A stretch of 64,000 nucleotides of DNA from NCBI GenBank assembly GCA_029782215.1, contig JAKOVD010000204.1, forward strand, positions 30,623-94,622, written 5' to 3'. This DNA is from Chloroflexota bacterium. Its GTDB lineage: Bacteria; Chloroflexota; Anaerolineae; J102. Shown here piece after piece: positions 17,954 through 26,055 of the stretch. Under the pieces are notes generated by a model. The model did no database searches, was not told the origin of the DNA, and was given only the letters and a program-made list of their open reading frames with translations. Within the stretch, counting starts at the first letter, position 1; the number at the start of each line of letters is the position of its first letter. Position numbers and translations under genes: made by a program.

Positions 17954-20173
17954 ATGGCAGATCGCTCTTGCACTGCAGAACAGCTCCAGACCGCTTTCCT
18001 CAACGCCGTCCGTGCTAGAGAATTGGAACGCTGCGCGGAGGTCCTGGACGAGCTGGCCGAGCTGGCTGTGCAGGAACCCGGTCTGGCGCCGTGGGTGCGC
18101 TATTTCGAAGGCATTCTGGCCAACGAACGCGACCATGACTGGGCCGCCGCTGAACGCATCTTCCTGGGCGTCCTGGCTGACGGCGCCGGCATCGAGCTGG
18201 GGCTGCACGCCCGGCTGCTGCTGGCCCTGGCCCTGACCTATCGGCGTGAGGGCAGGCTGCAGGAGTGCATCGCCATGTGCGAGCGTAGTCTGCCTGTCTA
18301 TGCCGCCCTCGACGATGCGGTCGGCCAGGCCAAGGCTCTCAAGCAGATCGTCATCGCCTGCACGGCCGGTTATGACCAGTCCGTCTTTGGCGGTGACATT
18401 GTGCCGCAGGCGCTGGCCTACTGCCGGCGGGCCCTGGCGCTGCTTGAGAACCAGCCGCCAGCCACCGAGATTACCTGGCTGCAGGGCACGCTCTGGTGTG
18501 AGATCGGCGCCCTGCACCGGATCAAGCAGGAATGGAACGACGCCATCGCCGCCTATCAGCGCTACATGGCCATGAGCCAGGAGCTGCACTACCCGTTCGA
18601 CGAAGGTCTGGCTGCCGGCAACCTTGGTGAGGTCTACCTTCAGCTTGGACCGGAGCGTTGGCCGGAAGCGCTGACAGCGTTCGAGAAGGCCCGACAGGTA
18701 GCCCACTCTTTTGATGTCCCCAGCCACGAGCTGGAGGCGCTGGCCAATCTTGCCTACCTTCATCAGCGGCTTGGCGACCTCGAGGGCGCTCTTGCCTGCC
18801 TCGTCGAGGCGGCGGCGCTCGTCAGCACGCTGCGCGCCGGGATGTCGTCAGACCTGGCGCGGGCGGGCTTCATCGCCACGGTGACGGAAACCCTGGCCAA
18901 TGCCGTGCTGGCGGCGCTGGCCGTCGGGCGGTCCGACCTGGCCTTCGACCTGGGCGAACAGGCGCGGGCCCGCAGCTTGCTGGACATGGTGACCGCCGAG
19001 CCTGCCGGCATGGACGCTTGGGCGGCCGCGGAGACGCTGTCGCTGGCCCAGGTGCAGCAGACGCTTGCCCCCGGCGACGTACTCTTCAGCTATTTCACCA
19101 CCGGCCTGCAGGAGACACCCGACGCCGGCGGTGACGCCGTGCGCAGTTCCGCCCGCCATCGCTTCCCGCCGCCGGCCACCCTCCTCTTCGCCGTCACCTG
19201 TGAGGGGATCCGGGTGGTCGACACCGGGGTGAACCCCAACGACCTCCTGCCGCGCCGCCTCAAGAGCGCCGCCGAGCGGCACTTCCTGCGGCCGGTCCTG
19301 CTGCGCACACTTTACGACCGTCTTGTCGCACCCGCGGCTCCCCTGCTCGCGGACAGGTCCCGGCTGTTCCTGGCGCCGCACGGCCCACTCCATTATGTTC
19401 CTTTCCCAGCGCTGACGGACCCGGCCGGTGTGCCTCTGCTGTGGAAAGAAGGGCCGGAAGTGGTGTTCGGGCCCAGTGCGAGCGTGCTGCTGCGACCGCG
19501 CGCGGAACCCCTGTGCGGCGTCCTGCCTGCCGGGGACGATTCCCGTCCCTGCCTGGCCGTGGGCTCTAACGGCGACAAGCCGCACCCTCTACGTTTCGCC
19601 GAAGAGGAAGCGCAGGCGATTGCCGCGCTTCTCGAGGGCGACGCCGTGACCGGGCCGCAAGCCACGCGGGAGGCGCTTCTCCGGCTGGCCCCCACGGCAG
19701 CGATCCTGCACTTTTCCTGCCACGGTGAGTTTGACCCGCACGATCCGATGGCGTCTCGGCTGCACCTGGCCGGGGGCGAGACGCTCACCGCTCACGAGAC
19801 GCTGCAGCTCCTTCGTCTGCGCTGCCGTCTGGTGACGCTCAGCGCCTGCGAGTCGGGACTCAGCCTCGTCCAGCGCGGCGACGAGCTATTCGGCCTCATC
19901 CGTGCCTTCATGGGCGCCGGCGCCTCCGCCGTCGTGGCCAGCCTCTGGCGTGTGGACGAACGTTCGACGCGTATTCTGATGGAAAGGTTCTACAGCGAAA
20001 TTGCCCAGGGGTGCACTTTCGCCCAGGCCCTGAAGCGGGCCCAGATCTACCTCCGCGGCATGACCCGCGAGGAAGCCGTCAAACACCTGGGGGGCGGGGA
20101 TGTGGGCGCCGGGGAACGGCCTTTTGCCGATCCCTTCTACTGGGCAGCCTTCATCCTGGCCGGCGCCGGCTAG
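17954..20173 (+). CDS. CHAT-domain caspase-like protease with N-terminal TPR repeats
   Basis: I chose the ATG at 17954 (MADRSCTAEQL), where similarity to TPR proteins begins, giving 739 residues. Residues 1-340 are TPR-type helical pairs (ALAYCRRALALLENQP, GLAAGNLGEVYLQLG, LEALANLAYLHQRLGDLEGA). Residues 375-739 are a CHAT domain. It has the LEGDAVTGPQATREAL segment, the catalytic histidine in HFSCHGEFDPHDP (His590) and the catalytic cysteine in LSACESGLS (Cys632), then GASAVVASLWRVDE. The C-terminus FADPFYWAAFILAGAG is typical. Such proteins are cytoplasmic proteases whose TPR part senses or scaffolds. The divergent neighbour is a small acidic protein; downstream lies an ECF sigma operon on the other strand. 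A 6-bp hairpin (GGGTAG/CTACCC) lies just before the ATG. Confidence 0.9.
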   Translation: MADRSCTAEQLQTAFLNAVRARELERCAEVLDELAELAVQEPGLAPWVRYFEGILANERDHDWAAAERIFLGVLADGAGIELGLHARLLLALALTYRREGRLQECIAMCERSLPVYAALDDAVGQAKALKQIVIACTAGYDQSVFGGDIVPQALAYCRRALALLENQPPATEITWLQGTLWCEIGALHRIKQEWNDAIAAYQRYMAMSQELHYPFDEGLAAGNLGEVYLQLGPERWPEALTAFEKARQVAHSFDVPSHELEALANLAYLHQRLGDLEGALACLVEAAALVSTLRAGMSSDLARAGFIATVTETLANAVLAALAVGRSDLAFDLGEQARARSLLDMVTAEPAGMDAWAAAETLSLAQVQQTLAPGDVLFSYFTTGLQETPDAGGDAVRSSARHRFPPPATLLFAVTCEGIRVVDTGVNPNDLLPRRLKSAAERHFLRPVLLRTLYDRLVAPAAPLLADRSRLFLAPHGPLHYVPFPALTDPAGVPLLWKEGPEVVFGPSASVLLRPRAEPLCGVLPAGDDSRPCLAVGSNGDKPHPLRFAEEEAQAIAALLEGDAVTGPQATREALLRLAPTAAILHFSCHGEFDPHDPMASRLHLAGGETLTAHETLQLLRLRCRLVTLSACESGLSLVQRGDELFGLIRAFMGAGASAVVASLWRVDERSTRILMERFYSEIAQGCTFAQALKRAQIYLRGMTREEAVKHLGGGDVGAGERPFADPFYWAAFILAGAG

Positions 20174-20280
20174 AAAGACAGGCCCGGCGGCAGAGGACGC
20201 TGCGGCTTGTCATTCGCGCTCGCGTACACTGGAAGCGCGGGGTCGCCCTTGCGGACGCGGTCATACTGCTTGCGGCTCAC
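20170..20280 (-). CDS. Possible 36-residue coupled small ORF
   Basis: A GTG at 20280 overlaps the TGA of the upstream 186-residue gene (GTGA) and opens 36 codons reading VSRKQYDRVRKGDPALPVYA and a Pro-rich end. Its stop overlaps the last codons of the CHAT gene on the other strand. Composition looks protein-like, and the overlap suggests translational coupling, but there is no independent Shine-Dalgarno and no family is recognised. Confidence 0.25.
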   Translation of the reverse strand: MSRKQYDRVRKGDPALPVYASANDKPQRPLPPGLSF

Positions 20281-20837
20281 CTGCTGGCGTGAAAGAGATC
20301 TGAACGCCGGCGATACACCCTGACCAGGTAGTAGGGACCCGGCTCGTAGGTTCCATCACGGCTGATGGCCTGCATGGCCTGCAGCGCGGCTTTGCCATCT
20401 TCGATCAGACAGTACCGGTTAGCAGCAAACCGCTGCGCGCCATCGTTGCACGACAGGGGTGAATGCTCGAAGAACGCGCCGTCCGACCTCGAAACGATAT
20501 CGTAGCCCAGCAGCTCGTAGTCCTCTGGTATCCCGTCAGCCTGGCTCTGCACCGGCAGCGGCTCGAGGAAGTCGCCATCACACCTGTATGGCGCCAACTC
20601 ATAGGCATACAGATCGTAGCCCGTCCCCTCGTTGGGGATGATGCGCCGCGCCAGCCCTTCCGTGTCAAACAAGCCCCATTCATTGTGCACCCAGTGCTCG
20701 ATCCAGCCGGGAGGGCCGGGCGAGATGCACTCGCTGACACTGCAGATTTCGTCTACCTGGGCATCGCTCACCACACTCGCGCCCAGACGTGTGATCTTGG
20801 GGAAGAAACCGATGGGAGTTGCGGCTAAAGGGTGCAC
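20277..20837 (-). CDS. Uncharacterised 186-residue protein, third gene of the ECF sigma operon
   Basis: A GTG start lies 4 bp after the stop of the anti-sigma gene. The product has no signal peptide or membrane segment. It is rich in aromatic and acidic residues with five cysteines: EICSVSECISPGPPGWIEHW, HNEWGLFDTEGLARRIIP, YELAPYRCDG, PLSCNDGAQRFAANRYCLIE. I do not recognise the family. Position predicts co-transcription with the sigma and anti-sigma factors, so it may be a regulated effector or an accessory sensor. Confidence 0.6.
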   Translation of the reverse strand: MHPLAATPIGFFPKITRLGASVVSDAQVDEICSVSECISPGPPGWIEHWVHNEWGLFDTEGLARRIIPNEGTGYDLYAYELAPYRCDGDFLEPLPVQSQADGIPEDYELLGYDIVSRSDGAFFEHSPLSCNDGAQRFAANRYCLIEDGKAALQAMQAISRDGTYEPGPYYLVRVYRRRSDLFHASR

Positions 20838-20841
20838 AGGC

Positions 20842-21567
20842 CTACGAGCTCTTGTCTATCTCGAATCGCAAAACACGCAAGTCATCGGCAGGGATGTGAT
20901 CGAAGACAATCTTGCCAAAGGCATCCGTCTCGCCGGCCGCCATGACCTCCCCATCGCCGCGGCGCAGGGCCACCTTGATGCCCGACAGATGGGGCCAGCC
21001 GCCCCGGCTCGGTACGTCCACCTCCACCTCAACATCGTATTGGTCCGGATGTGATGGCGCTGGCTCGGCCCCGATGCGGACCTCCAGGTCGTCGACCTGA
21101 CCTGTCACGGCCAGCTCCAGCGGCGCCGGCCTGCCGTCCTTGAGGTAGCCCGGCTGCAGAGCGGGCGGCTGCAAGGCCTGCAGCAGATCGGACGAGAACT
21201 GGATGATCAGGCGGCCCAGATCGTCCAGGCGCCACGGCCTGGAGGCGAGCGGTTCGGGCAGGGAGCGGGGGACCGGCAGATAGCCGAAATCGAAGCTGGT
21301 CGCCGGCGGCGCCACCAGGCGCCCGGCGGCATCCAGGGCCAGCAGCTCGACCAGCTCTCGGTGCGCCTGCCTGCACGTCTCGCACCCGCTCATGTGGCCG
21401 GCAGCGTCAGGAAAACGGGCGGCCGCATCCTCGCCCGCCAGCTCGGCGTCGACGAAGGCCGCGATCTGCGCCTGGCAGGCTGCACATTGGGGTGTGGGCA
21501 GCGGGTCTTCGCCTAAGAGCGCACGCAGGATGTTGGCGGCGGGAGGCATCATGATGGCACGCAGCAC
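20842..21567 (-). CDS. Zinc-finger anti-sigma-like protein
   Basis: The 241-residue product begins at a GTG (21567), with in-frame ATGs at 21552 and 21549 that may be the true start. Near the N-terminus are CAACQAQIAAFVDAELAG and HMSGCETCR, the His-x3-Cys-x2-Cys arrangement of zinc-binding anti-sigma (ZAS-type) domains. There is no clear transmembrane helix. The C-terminal 100 residues look like a beta-sandwich (VEVEVDVPSRGGWPHLSGIK, ETDAFGKIVFDHIP) resembling a carboxypeptidase-regulatory or Ig-like domain that could sense a ligand. It follows the sigma factor gene by 60 bp. Cytoplasmic sequestration of that sigma factor is the expected role. Confidence 0.7.
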   Translation of the reverse strand: MLRAIMMPPAANILRALLGEDPLPTPQCAACQAQIAAFVDAELAGEDAAARFPDAAGHMSGCETCRQAHRELVELLALDAAGRLVAPPATSFDFGYLPVPRSLPEPLASRPWRLDDLGRLIIQFSSDLLQALQPPALQPGYLKDGRPAPLELAVTGQVDDLEVRIGAEPAPSHPDQYDVEVEVDVPSRGGWPHLSGIKVALRRGDGEVMAAGETDAFGKIVFDHIPADDLRVLRFEIDKSS

Positions 21568-21627
21568 AGGTTCATGTGACAGAAGATGCGAAAGCGGTGG
21601 CCTTTCTGTCGGTTCACGCGTACGATC

Positions 21628-22308
21628 CTAATCAAAGACCGCCAGCGCGGTGTGGTCCAGCCCGGAACGCTCCAGGCATTGGCGAAGCTGGCGCTTTGCC
21701 CTCTGAACGATGAGGTAGACGGCGTTGGCGGTCGTATCGAGGGCGTGGGCAACCCGGTCGGCGCTGACGCCCGCACCCAGGCAGTTGAGCACGACCAGCC
21801 GGTAGCGGTCCGACAGCCTGGTCAGGCAGGCGTGCAGGAGGTCCCGCACCTGCTGCTGCTGCGCCTGCTGCGATGGATCGGCGGCGCTTGCGTCCTCCAG
21901 TTCTGCGACAAGCTCGCGGCCGTCCCCCTCCTCGTCACCGGCATCGCCATCCGGCAGACGGCCTCGGCGCACCCAGTAGGACTTCCGCAGCTCCTGAGCC
22001 GCCTGATTGCGCACCACCTGCGCCGCCCAGGACGTAAACTTGCCATCCTCTCGGTAGGACATGAGCAGGGCGAAGCCGTCCCGCGCCAGTCGCTCCAACG
22101 TCTCCTGCACCATGTCCTGCGCCAGGGCCGCCAGGTCTTCGGGCGCCAGGTCTTCCAGGGCTGCGAGGTCGCCCTGCCGCAGGCGCAGGTAGTTGTAGGC
22201 CACGACATAGAGGTAGGAAGCCAGGTCCTGGTGGGCCTGCCTCTGGTTCTGATGGCCTGCCTGGCCGGTCAATTCCCTGACCCAGGCCTGGTTGCTGCGT
22301 TGTGCCAT
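21628..22308 (-). CDS. ECF-type RNA polymerase sigma factor
   Basis: The ATG at 22308 (MAQRSNQAWVREL) has AGAGGG just upstream and gives 226 residues. Region 2 is seen as YLYVVAYNYLRLR and MVQETLERLARDGFAL with SWAAQVVRNQAAQELRKSYW. Region 4 is seen as LSDRYRLVVLNCLGAGVSAD and RVAHALDTTANAVYLIVQRA. An acidic linker of about 30 residues separates them. The next gene encodes a zinc-finger anti-sigma-like protein, the usual pairing. Across a 249-bp spacer the SH3-like secreted protein is divergent and may be a target. Confidence 0.88.
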   Translation of the reverse strand: MAQRSNQAWVRELTGQAGHQNQRQAHQDLASYLYVVAYNYLRLRQGDLAALEDLAPEDLAALAQDMVQETLERLARDGFALLMSYREDGKFTSWAAQVVRNQAAQELRKSYWVRRGRLPDGDAGDEEGDGRELVAELEDASAADPSQQAQQQQVRDLLHACLTRLSDRYRLVVLNCLGAGVSADRVAHALDTTANAVYLIVQRAKRQLRQCLERSGLDHTALAVFD

Positions 22309-22557
22309 TTGCCCTCTGGCGAAGTGGAAGCGGAGAGCGGGTTCCCTATCGCGGGATGGGACAACTATAGCACAAGTGACCGCGCGGGCAAACTGCCCGG
22401 CGCTGGACGGACATCGTTCCAGGTTTTGCGCGACGCAGACCTCACAGTGTGACAGATTCGGCCGGGGGTTGGCATCTCTTTCCACACGCCGCTGCAAGGG
22501 CGCCTGCGTCCCACACCGCTCCCCTTCGTCCCACACACACGAGTCGAGGTCACGCCG

Positions 22558-23727
22558 ATGTTCACCTTCCATCTTCCCGCTTCCCTCCACTTCCCCCGCC
22601 GCAAGACCGTCAAGGCCGTCCTGGCCGTGCTTGCGGCTGGCATCGTCGCCTTCCTGCTCCTCCGCCCCGGCTCAGCCTATGCAGCGCCCGCCTGCACCTT
22701 GCCGCCCCGCCTGCACCAGGGCGATGCCGTGACCGTCCTTGACAGCCGCCCGAATGCCCTGCGCCAGGGGGCCGGATTGGGCTATGCCAAGATGAACGTC
22801 AGCCTCGAACGCGGCGTTGTCTGGTACGTCATGGGCGGTCCCGTCTGCGCTGACGGCATGAACTGGTACTATGTGGGCGCCGATGATGTCGCCGGCTGGA
22901 CCAGCGAAGGAACGCCGTCGGAGGGCTACTACCTCGGCAAGACCACCGCCCGGCCCCAGGAAGGCGGCTCGGCCGCTGGCGCCTGCCGCTCCCGGCAGCT
23001 TGCCCTCTTCGACGAGGTCACGGTCATCGCCGGTGGTCGCCAGCACATCCGCAGCCTGCCGCGCCGGAACGCCCCCCACACTGATTGGTTCAAGCCGGGC
23101 CAGATTCTGACCCTGTCCAAGGGACCGCGCTGCGCCGACGGCTGGGTCTGGTGGCAGGTGGCCAACGCCATGGGCCGGCCCCTGGGCTGGACCGCCGAAG
23201 GCGACGGCAGGACCGTGTGGCTGGGTCGCAGCAGCGCAGCCACCGGCGCCTCGTCCGGCGGGTCGGCGCAACCCCTGTTCACCGGCGAGTACCAGGCAAC
23301 CACCCCCGGCGACTACAGGGTCACGGTCAGCCCCGACCGGCAGGCCGCGACCGTGGTCTTCAGCGGGCTGGAAGCTGCCACCCCGATCTGGGGTCTCCCC
23401 GCCGGGGCGCAGCTGCACCTGAGTCTGCCCACTGCGGCTGTGAATGGCAGTGCGGTCGTCAAGGCCGAGTTCGCCCTGAAGCTGTTCTGCGAGAAGGGCG
23501 GTCAGGCCTCGCTGACCGGCACCCTCAACGGTAAGGCCATCAATGTCGCCTGCCCGGACAGCCGGCGCACACCGACCGACCGGTCCGGCCCGCTGACCTT
23601 TTCAGCCCCCCTGCGCCCCGGAACGCCGGTGACCGTCGACGTCACCCTGAAGGCCTGGAGCCAGACGCCCGCAGGCAATGCCGACCTCGGCGTTGACCTC
23701 ATCGACCTCAGCCTGGCCCCGCGCTAG
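22558..23727 (+). CDS. Secreted protein with two SH3-like modules
   Basis: A GAGGT Shine-Dalgarno precedes the ATG of this 389-residue protein. A basic N-terminus and the hydrophobic AVLAVLAAGIVAFLLL with AYAAPA form a signal peptide or anchor. Two bacterial SH3-like units follow, about residues 50-130 and 140-225. Both carry the pattern of a Cys, a ..GMNWYYVG or ..GWVWWQVA core, then GWTSEG or GWTAEG. The last 160 residues are a beta-rich domain with two further cysteines. SH3-like modules in secreted proteins usually bind cell-wall peptides or other surface ligands. The gene is divergent from the ECF sigma gene, so control by that sigma factor is plausible but unproven. Confidence 0.75.
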   Translation: MFTFHLPASLHFPRRKTVKAVLAVLAAGIVAFLLLRPGSAYAAPACTLPPRLHQGDAVTVLDSRPNALRQGAGLGYAKMNVSLERGVVWYVMGGPVCADGMNWYYVGADDVAGWTSEGTPSEGYYLGKTTARPQEGGSAAGACRSRQLALFDEVTVIAGGRQHIRSLPRRNAPHTDWFKPGQILTLSKGPRCADGWVWWQVANAMGRPLGWTAEGDGRTVWLGRSSAATGASSGGSAQPLFTGEYQATTPGDYRVTVSPDRQAATVVFSGLEAATPIWGLPAGAQLHLSLPTAAVNGSAVVKAEFALKLFCEKGGQASLTGTLNGKAINVACPDSRRTPTDRSGPLTFSAPLRPGTPVTVDVTLKAWSQTPAGNADLGVDLIDLSLAPR

Positions 23728-23777
23728 CAGCACCCATTCACGTGGCAACGACTTCGGTCGTTCACAACCCGTAGTGA

Positions 23778-23817
23778 CGCCTTCAGTCGTTCCTTGTTCC
23801 AGGGGCGACTGAAGGCG
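23778..23817. repeat. REP-like hairpin after the SH3-like gene
   Basis: Arms CGCCTTCAGTCG (23778-23789) and CGACTGAAGGCG (23806-23817) are perfect 12-bp inverses around a 16-nt loop. A degenerate direct copy of the left arm (CTTCGGTCGTTC) lies just upstream. No T-run follows, so it looks more like a dispersed REP-type element than a simple terminator, although it may also end the + strand transcript. Confidence 0.55.
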
Positions 23818-23863
23818 CGTCTGCGCTTGGCGCGTCCCCCGTGAACGATGCCAGGAGTCCTTC

Positions 23864-24008
23864 TCAAAGCTCATCGCAGTCATCCGCCACCCAGATCCTG
23901 CCCCTCCACGCACCGGCCTCCCAGCTCCCGCAGGCTCGTATCGGCGTCGGTGGGAACCAGCCTGGCCACCGGCTTGCCCGCTTTGCCGATGATGACCTCT
24001 TCGCCCTT
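23864..24008 (-). pseudogene. Truncated, frameshifted Phd-family antitoxin fragment
   Basis: Starting right after the helicase stop codon, the minus strand reads KGEEVIIGKAGKPVARLVP, nearly the same as EEVIIGKAGKPVVRLVP in the intact antitoxin at 43103-43363. After about 28 codons the frame shifts by one and continues as AWRGRIWVADDCDEL, matching AWKGKIWIADDFDEL of the intact gene. The N-terminal DNA-binding half is missing, so this is a dead remnant. Confidence 0.8.
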
Positions 24009-26052
24009 ATGACCGCCGTTCCAGTTCCGGCGGCGGGGAACCGGTGTAGGTGATGACCAGTCGCTGCCCGGCCCGCGTCATCGCCATGTAGAGCTTGCGC
24101 GTGTGGTCGCGCATCAGGTCCACCCGCTCGTCATCGGCGATGCGCAGGCTCTGCTCCTGCTCAACCATCTCGCTGATGCCGGCCAGGAACACGATCGGGC
24201 TCTCCAGCCCCGTTGAGGCGTCCAGGGTGCAGACCCGCACGCAGCCGGGCTGCGGCCCCTGCTTGGCGTCCACGGCCGCGCCAGGGCCCAACGCCGCATT
24301 GAGGCGGGTCAACAGGCTCTCGACGCCCTGCCAGTGGGCATGAATGACCAGGATGTGGCCACGGGGCACGCCCCTGTGGGCCAGGGCCTTGATCTCATTG
24401 ACCACCCGGCTGACCTCATCCTGGCGGGCGCTGAGCATGATCACCTGCGGCACGAGGCCGGCCGGCATGTGCAGCAGATCGGGCGCCACTGCATCCTCAT
24501 CGTCCTCGGGCAGCCGGTCGCGGTAGAACTGCGTGGCGAAGTCGAGGATCTCTCGCGTCGTGCGATAGGACCTGCTCAGCCGCAAGGAGCGGTTGCGCAC
24601 CTCCAGCCCGCTGGCCAGCCACGATTGCCCGCGCTTCAAGAAGCCCTGCGAGGGGTCGGCGGCGAGGAACAGCTGGCCGCTGCCCGGCTTGAGCATGCGC
24701 TTGACGATGTCAAACCAGATCGGGGCGAAGAACTGGGCCTCGTCGATCAAGATGGCGTCGTACACGCCTCCTGCCAGGTGGCCCTCGTCCAGCAGCCGCC
24801 AGATGTGCCGGGGCACGCTGCCCCAATCCAGCAGCCCCTCGGCCCGCAGCTCCGCCTCATACGCCAGCATGGCTTCGAACACGCGCTCGCCGTGCGCCGG
24901 CGACAGCCGGTGGTCACGGCGCTTCCCCACGAGCTCGACGTACTCAGACCGGGTGCGGATGGGGCGATCCTTGAACCAGTCGATCTCGTCGCGGAACTGG
25001 GAAGCCGAGAGGGGCGCACGGCCGCCGTGCTCGAACCAAATCCGCTCGACCAGGGTCTCGCGCTGGGGTACGCCCATCGGGCTGACCCAGGGCTTCCCCT
25101 GCCAATGGTGCCGGCACCAGCCCAGGAAGGTGGCGATCCAGGGCAGCCCCTCCGTTTCCCCGCTCAGCCTCCGGTAGCGGTGGCGCAGGTCCAGGGCCAG
25201 GGGCTTATTGTGGGTGAGGATCAGGACCTTGCTCTCAGGGTAGAGCTGCCGCAGCAGGTGGGCGCGGTACACGATCAGGAGCGACTTGCCGCTGCCGGCC
25301 ACGCCGTTCACCAGCCGGAGCCGGTAGTCGCCCTCGGGCGCCTCCTCCGGCGGCTGCAGATCGATCTTGAGCGCCCATTCCTGGTCGTAGTCGAACAGGT
25401 AGTCGGTCAGCCCAGCCTCGGTGTGGCGGGCGATCGGCTGCCGCGCCTCAGGCGAACGGGCGGGAGCTTGCCGCACCGTGAATTCTGCGGGGATGACGCT
25501 CTCCGGCGAAAAGGTCCGCCGCAGACGGCCGAGCATGTCCTCCGACAGCGCCGGGCCCCACTGCGCCTCCAGCCACGACTCGAACGGCGCGGGCGCCAGG
25601 TCCTCCCTGGCCGCCCATCGCAGCCCCGGCGGCAAAGAACGGGCGACGGCGCGAAGCTGGCGGCGCTCCACGTTGGGGAAGAGGAGGACCGCCGGCAGCT
25701 CCACCGCGGCCTCATCGCCGCCGGCCTCGTTGAGACGGGCAAGTAAGCGATCCACCGCCGACTTCTCCCAAGCGGCAAAACCGGCAGCCGGCGCCTTGCT
25801 GCCGAGCAGGCCTTGGAAAAGGTTGGGCTGCTGCGCCTCCTGCACCGTCTGCGGCGTCGCCGCTGAGACCTTGAGCAGGAGCGCCGCACGGTCTTCGCGC
25901 ACGAGCAGGAAGTCCGGGGCGTCCTCGGGTGCGGCCAGCAGGCTGTGCCAGACGGTGTAGCGCTCGTCGGGAAGCTGCTTGAGCAGGCGGAAGACGCGCG
26001 CCACTTCCGGCGATGTCGTCCCCACAAGGGCGTTGGGCAGCATACGCGCCAT
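24007..26052 (-). CDS. NERD-like nuclease-domain/UvrD-type SF1 helicase
   Basis: The product has 681 residues, with a GGAGGAGGG-type ribosome site and only 3 nt to the upstream stop. Residues 1-190 resemble a NERD-type nuclease-like domain (VWHSLLAAPEDAPDFLLVRE, AALLLKVSAAT). The helicase part has Walker A NGVAGSGKS (about residue 248), Walker B ILIDEAQFF (about 435), motif III LFLAADPSQGF, motif IV-like LSRSYRTTREILDFA, and late VRVCTLDASTGLESPIVF and LYMAMTRAGQRLVITY motifs. It is therefore an SF1A-type ATP-dependent translocase. It forms a two-gene operon with a UPF1-like SF1B helicase. Similar nuclease-helicase pairs occur in defence and repair loci. A defence role is inference. Confidence 0.8.
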   Translation of the reverse strand: MARMLPNALVGTTSPEVARVFRLLKQLPDERYTVWHSLLAAPEDAPDFLLVREDRAALLLKVSAATPQTVQEAQQPNLFQGLLGSKAPAAGFAAWEKSAVDRLLARLNEAGGDEAAVELPAVLLFPNVERRQLRAVARSLPPGLRWAAREDLAPAPFESWLEAQWGPALSEDMLGRLRRTFSPESVIPAEFTVRQAPARSPEARQPIARHTEAGLTDYLFDYDQEWALKIDLQPPEEAPEGDYRLRLVNGVAGSGKSLLIVYRAHLLRQLYPESKVLILTHNKPLALDLRHRYRRLSGETEGLPWIATFLGWCRHHWQGKPWVSPMGVPQRETLVERIWFEHGGRAPLSASQFRDEIDWFKDRPIRTRSEYVELVGKRRDHRLSPAHGERVFEAMLAYEAELRAEGLLDWGSVPRHIWRLLDEGHLAGGVYDAILIDEAQFFAPIWFDIVKRMLKPGSGQLFLAADPSQGFLKRGQSWLASGLEVRNRSLRLSRSYRTTREILDFATQFYRDRLPEDDEDAVAPDLLHMPAGLVPQVIMLSARQDEVSRVVNEIKALAHRGVPRGHILVIHAHWQGVESLLTRLNAALGPGAAVDAKQGPQPGCVRVCTLDASTGLESPIVFLAGISEMVEQEQSLRIADDERVDLMRDHTRKLYMAMTRAGQRLVITYTGSPPPELERRS

Positions 26053-26055
26053 CGC

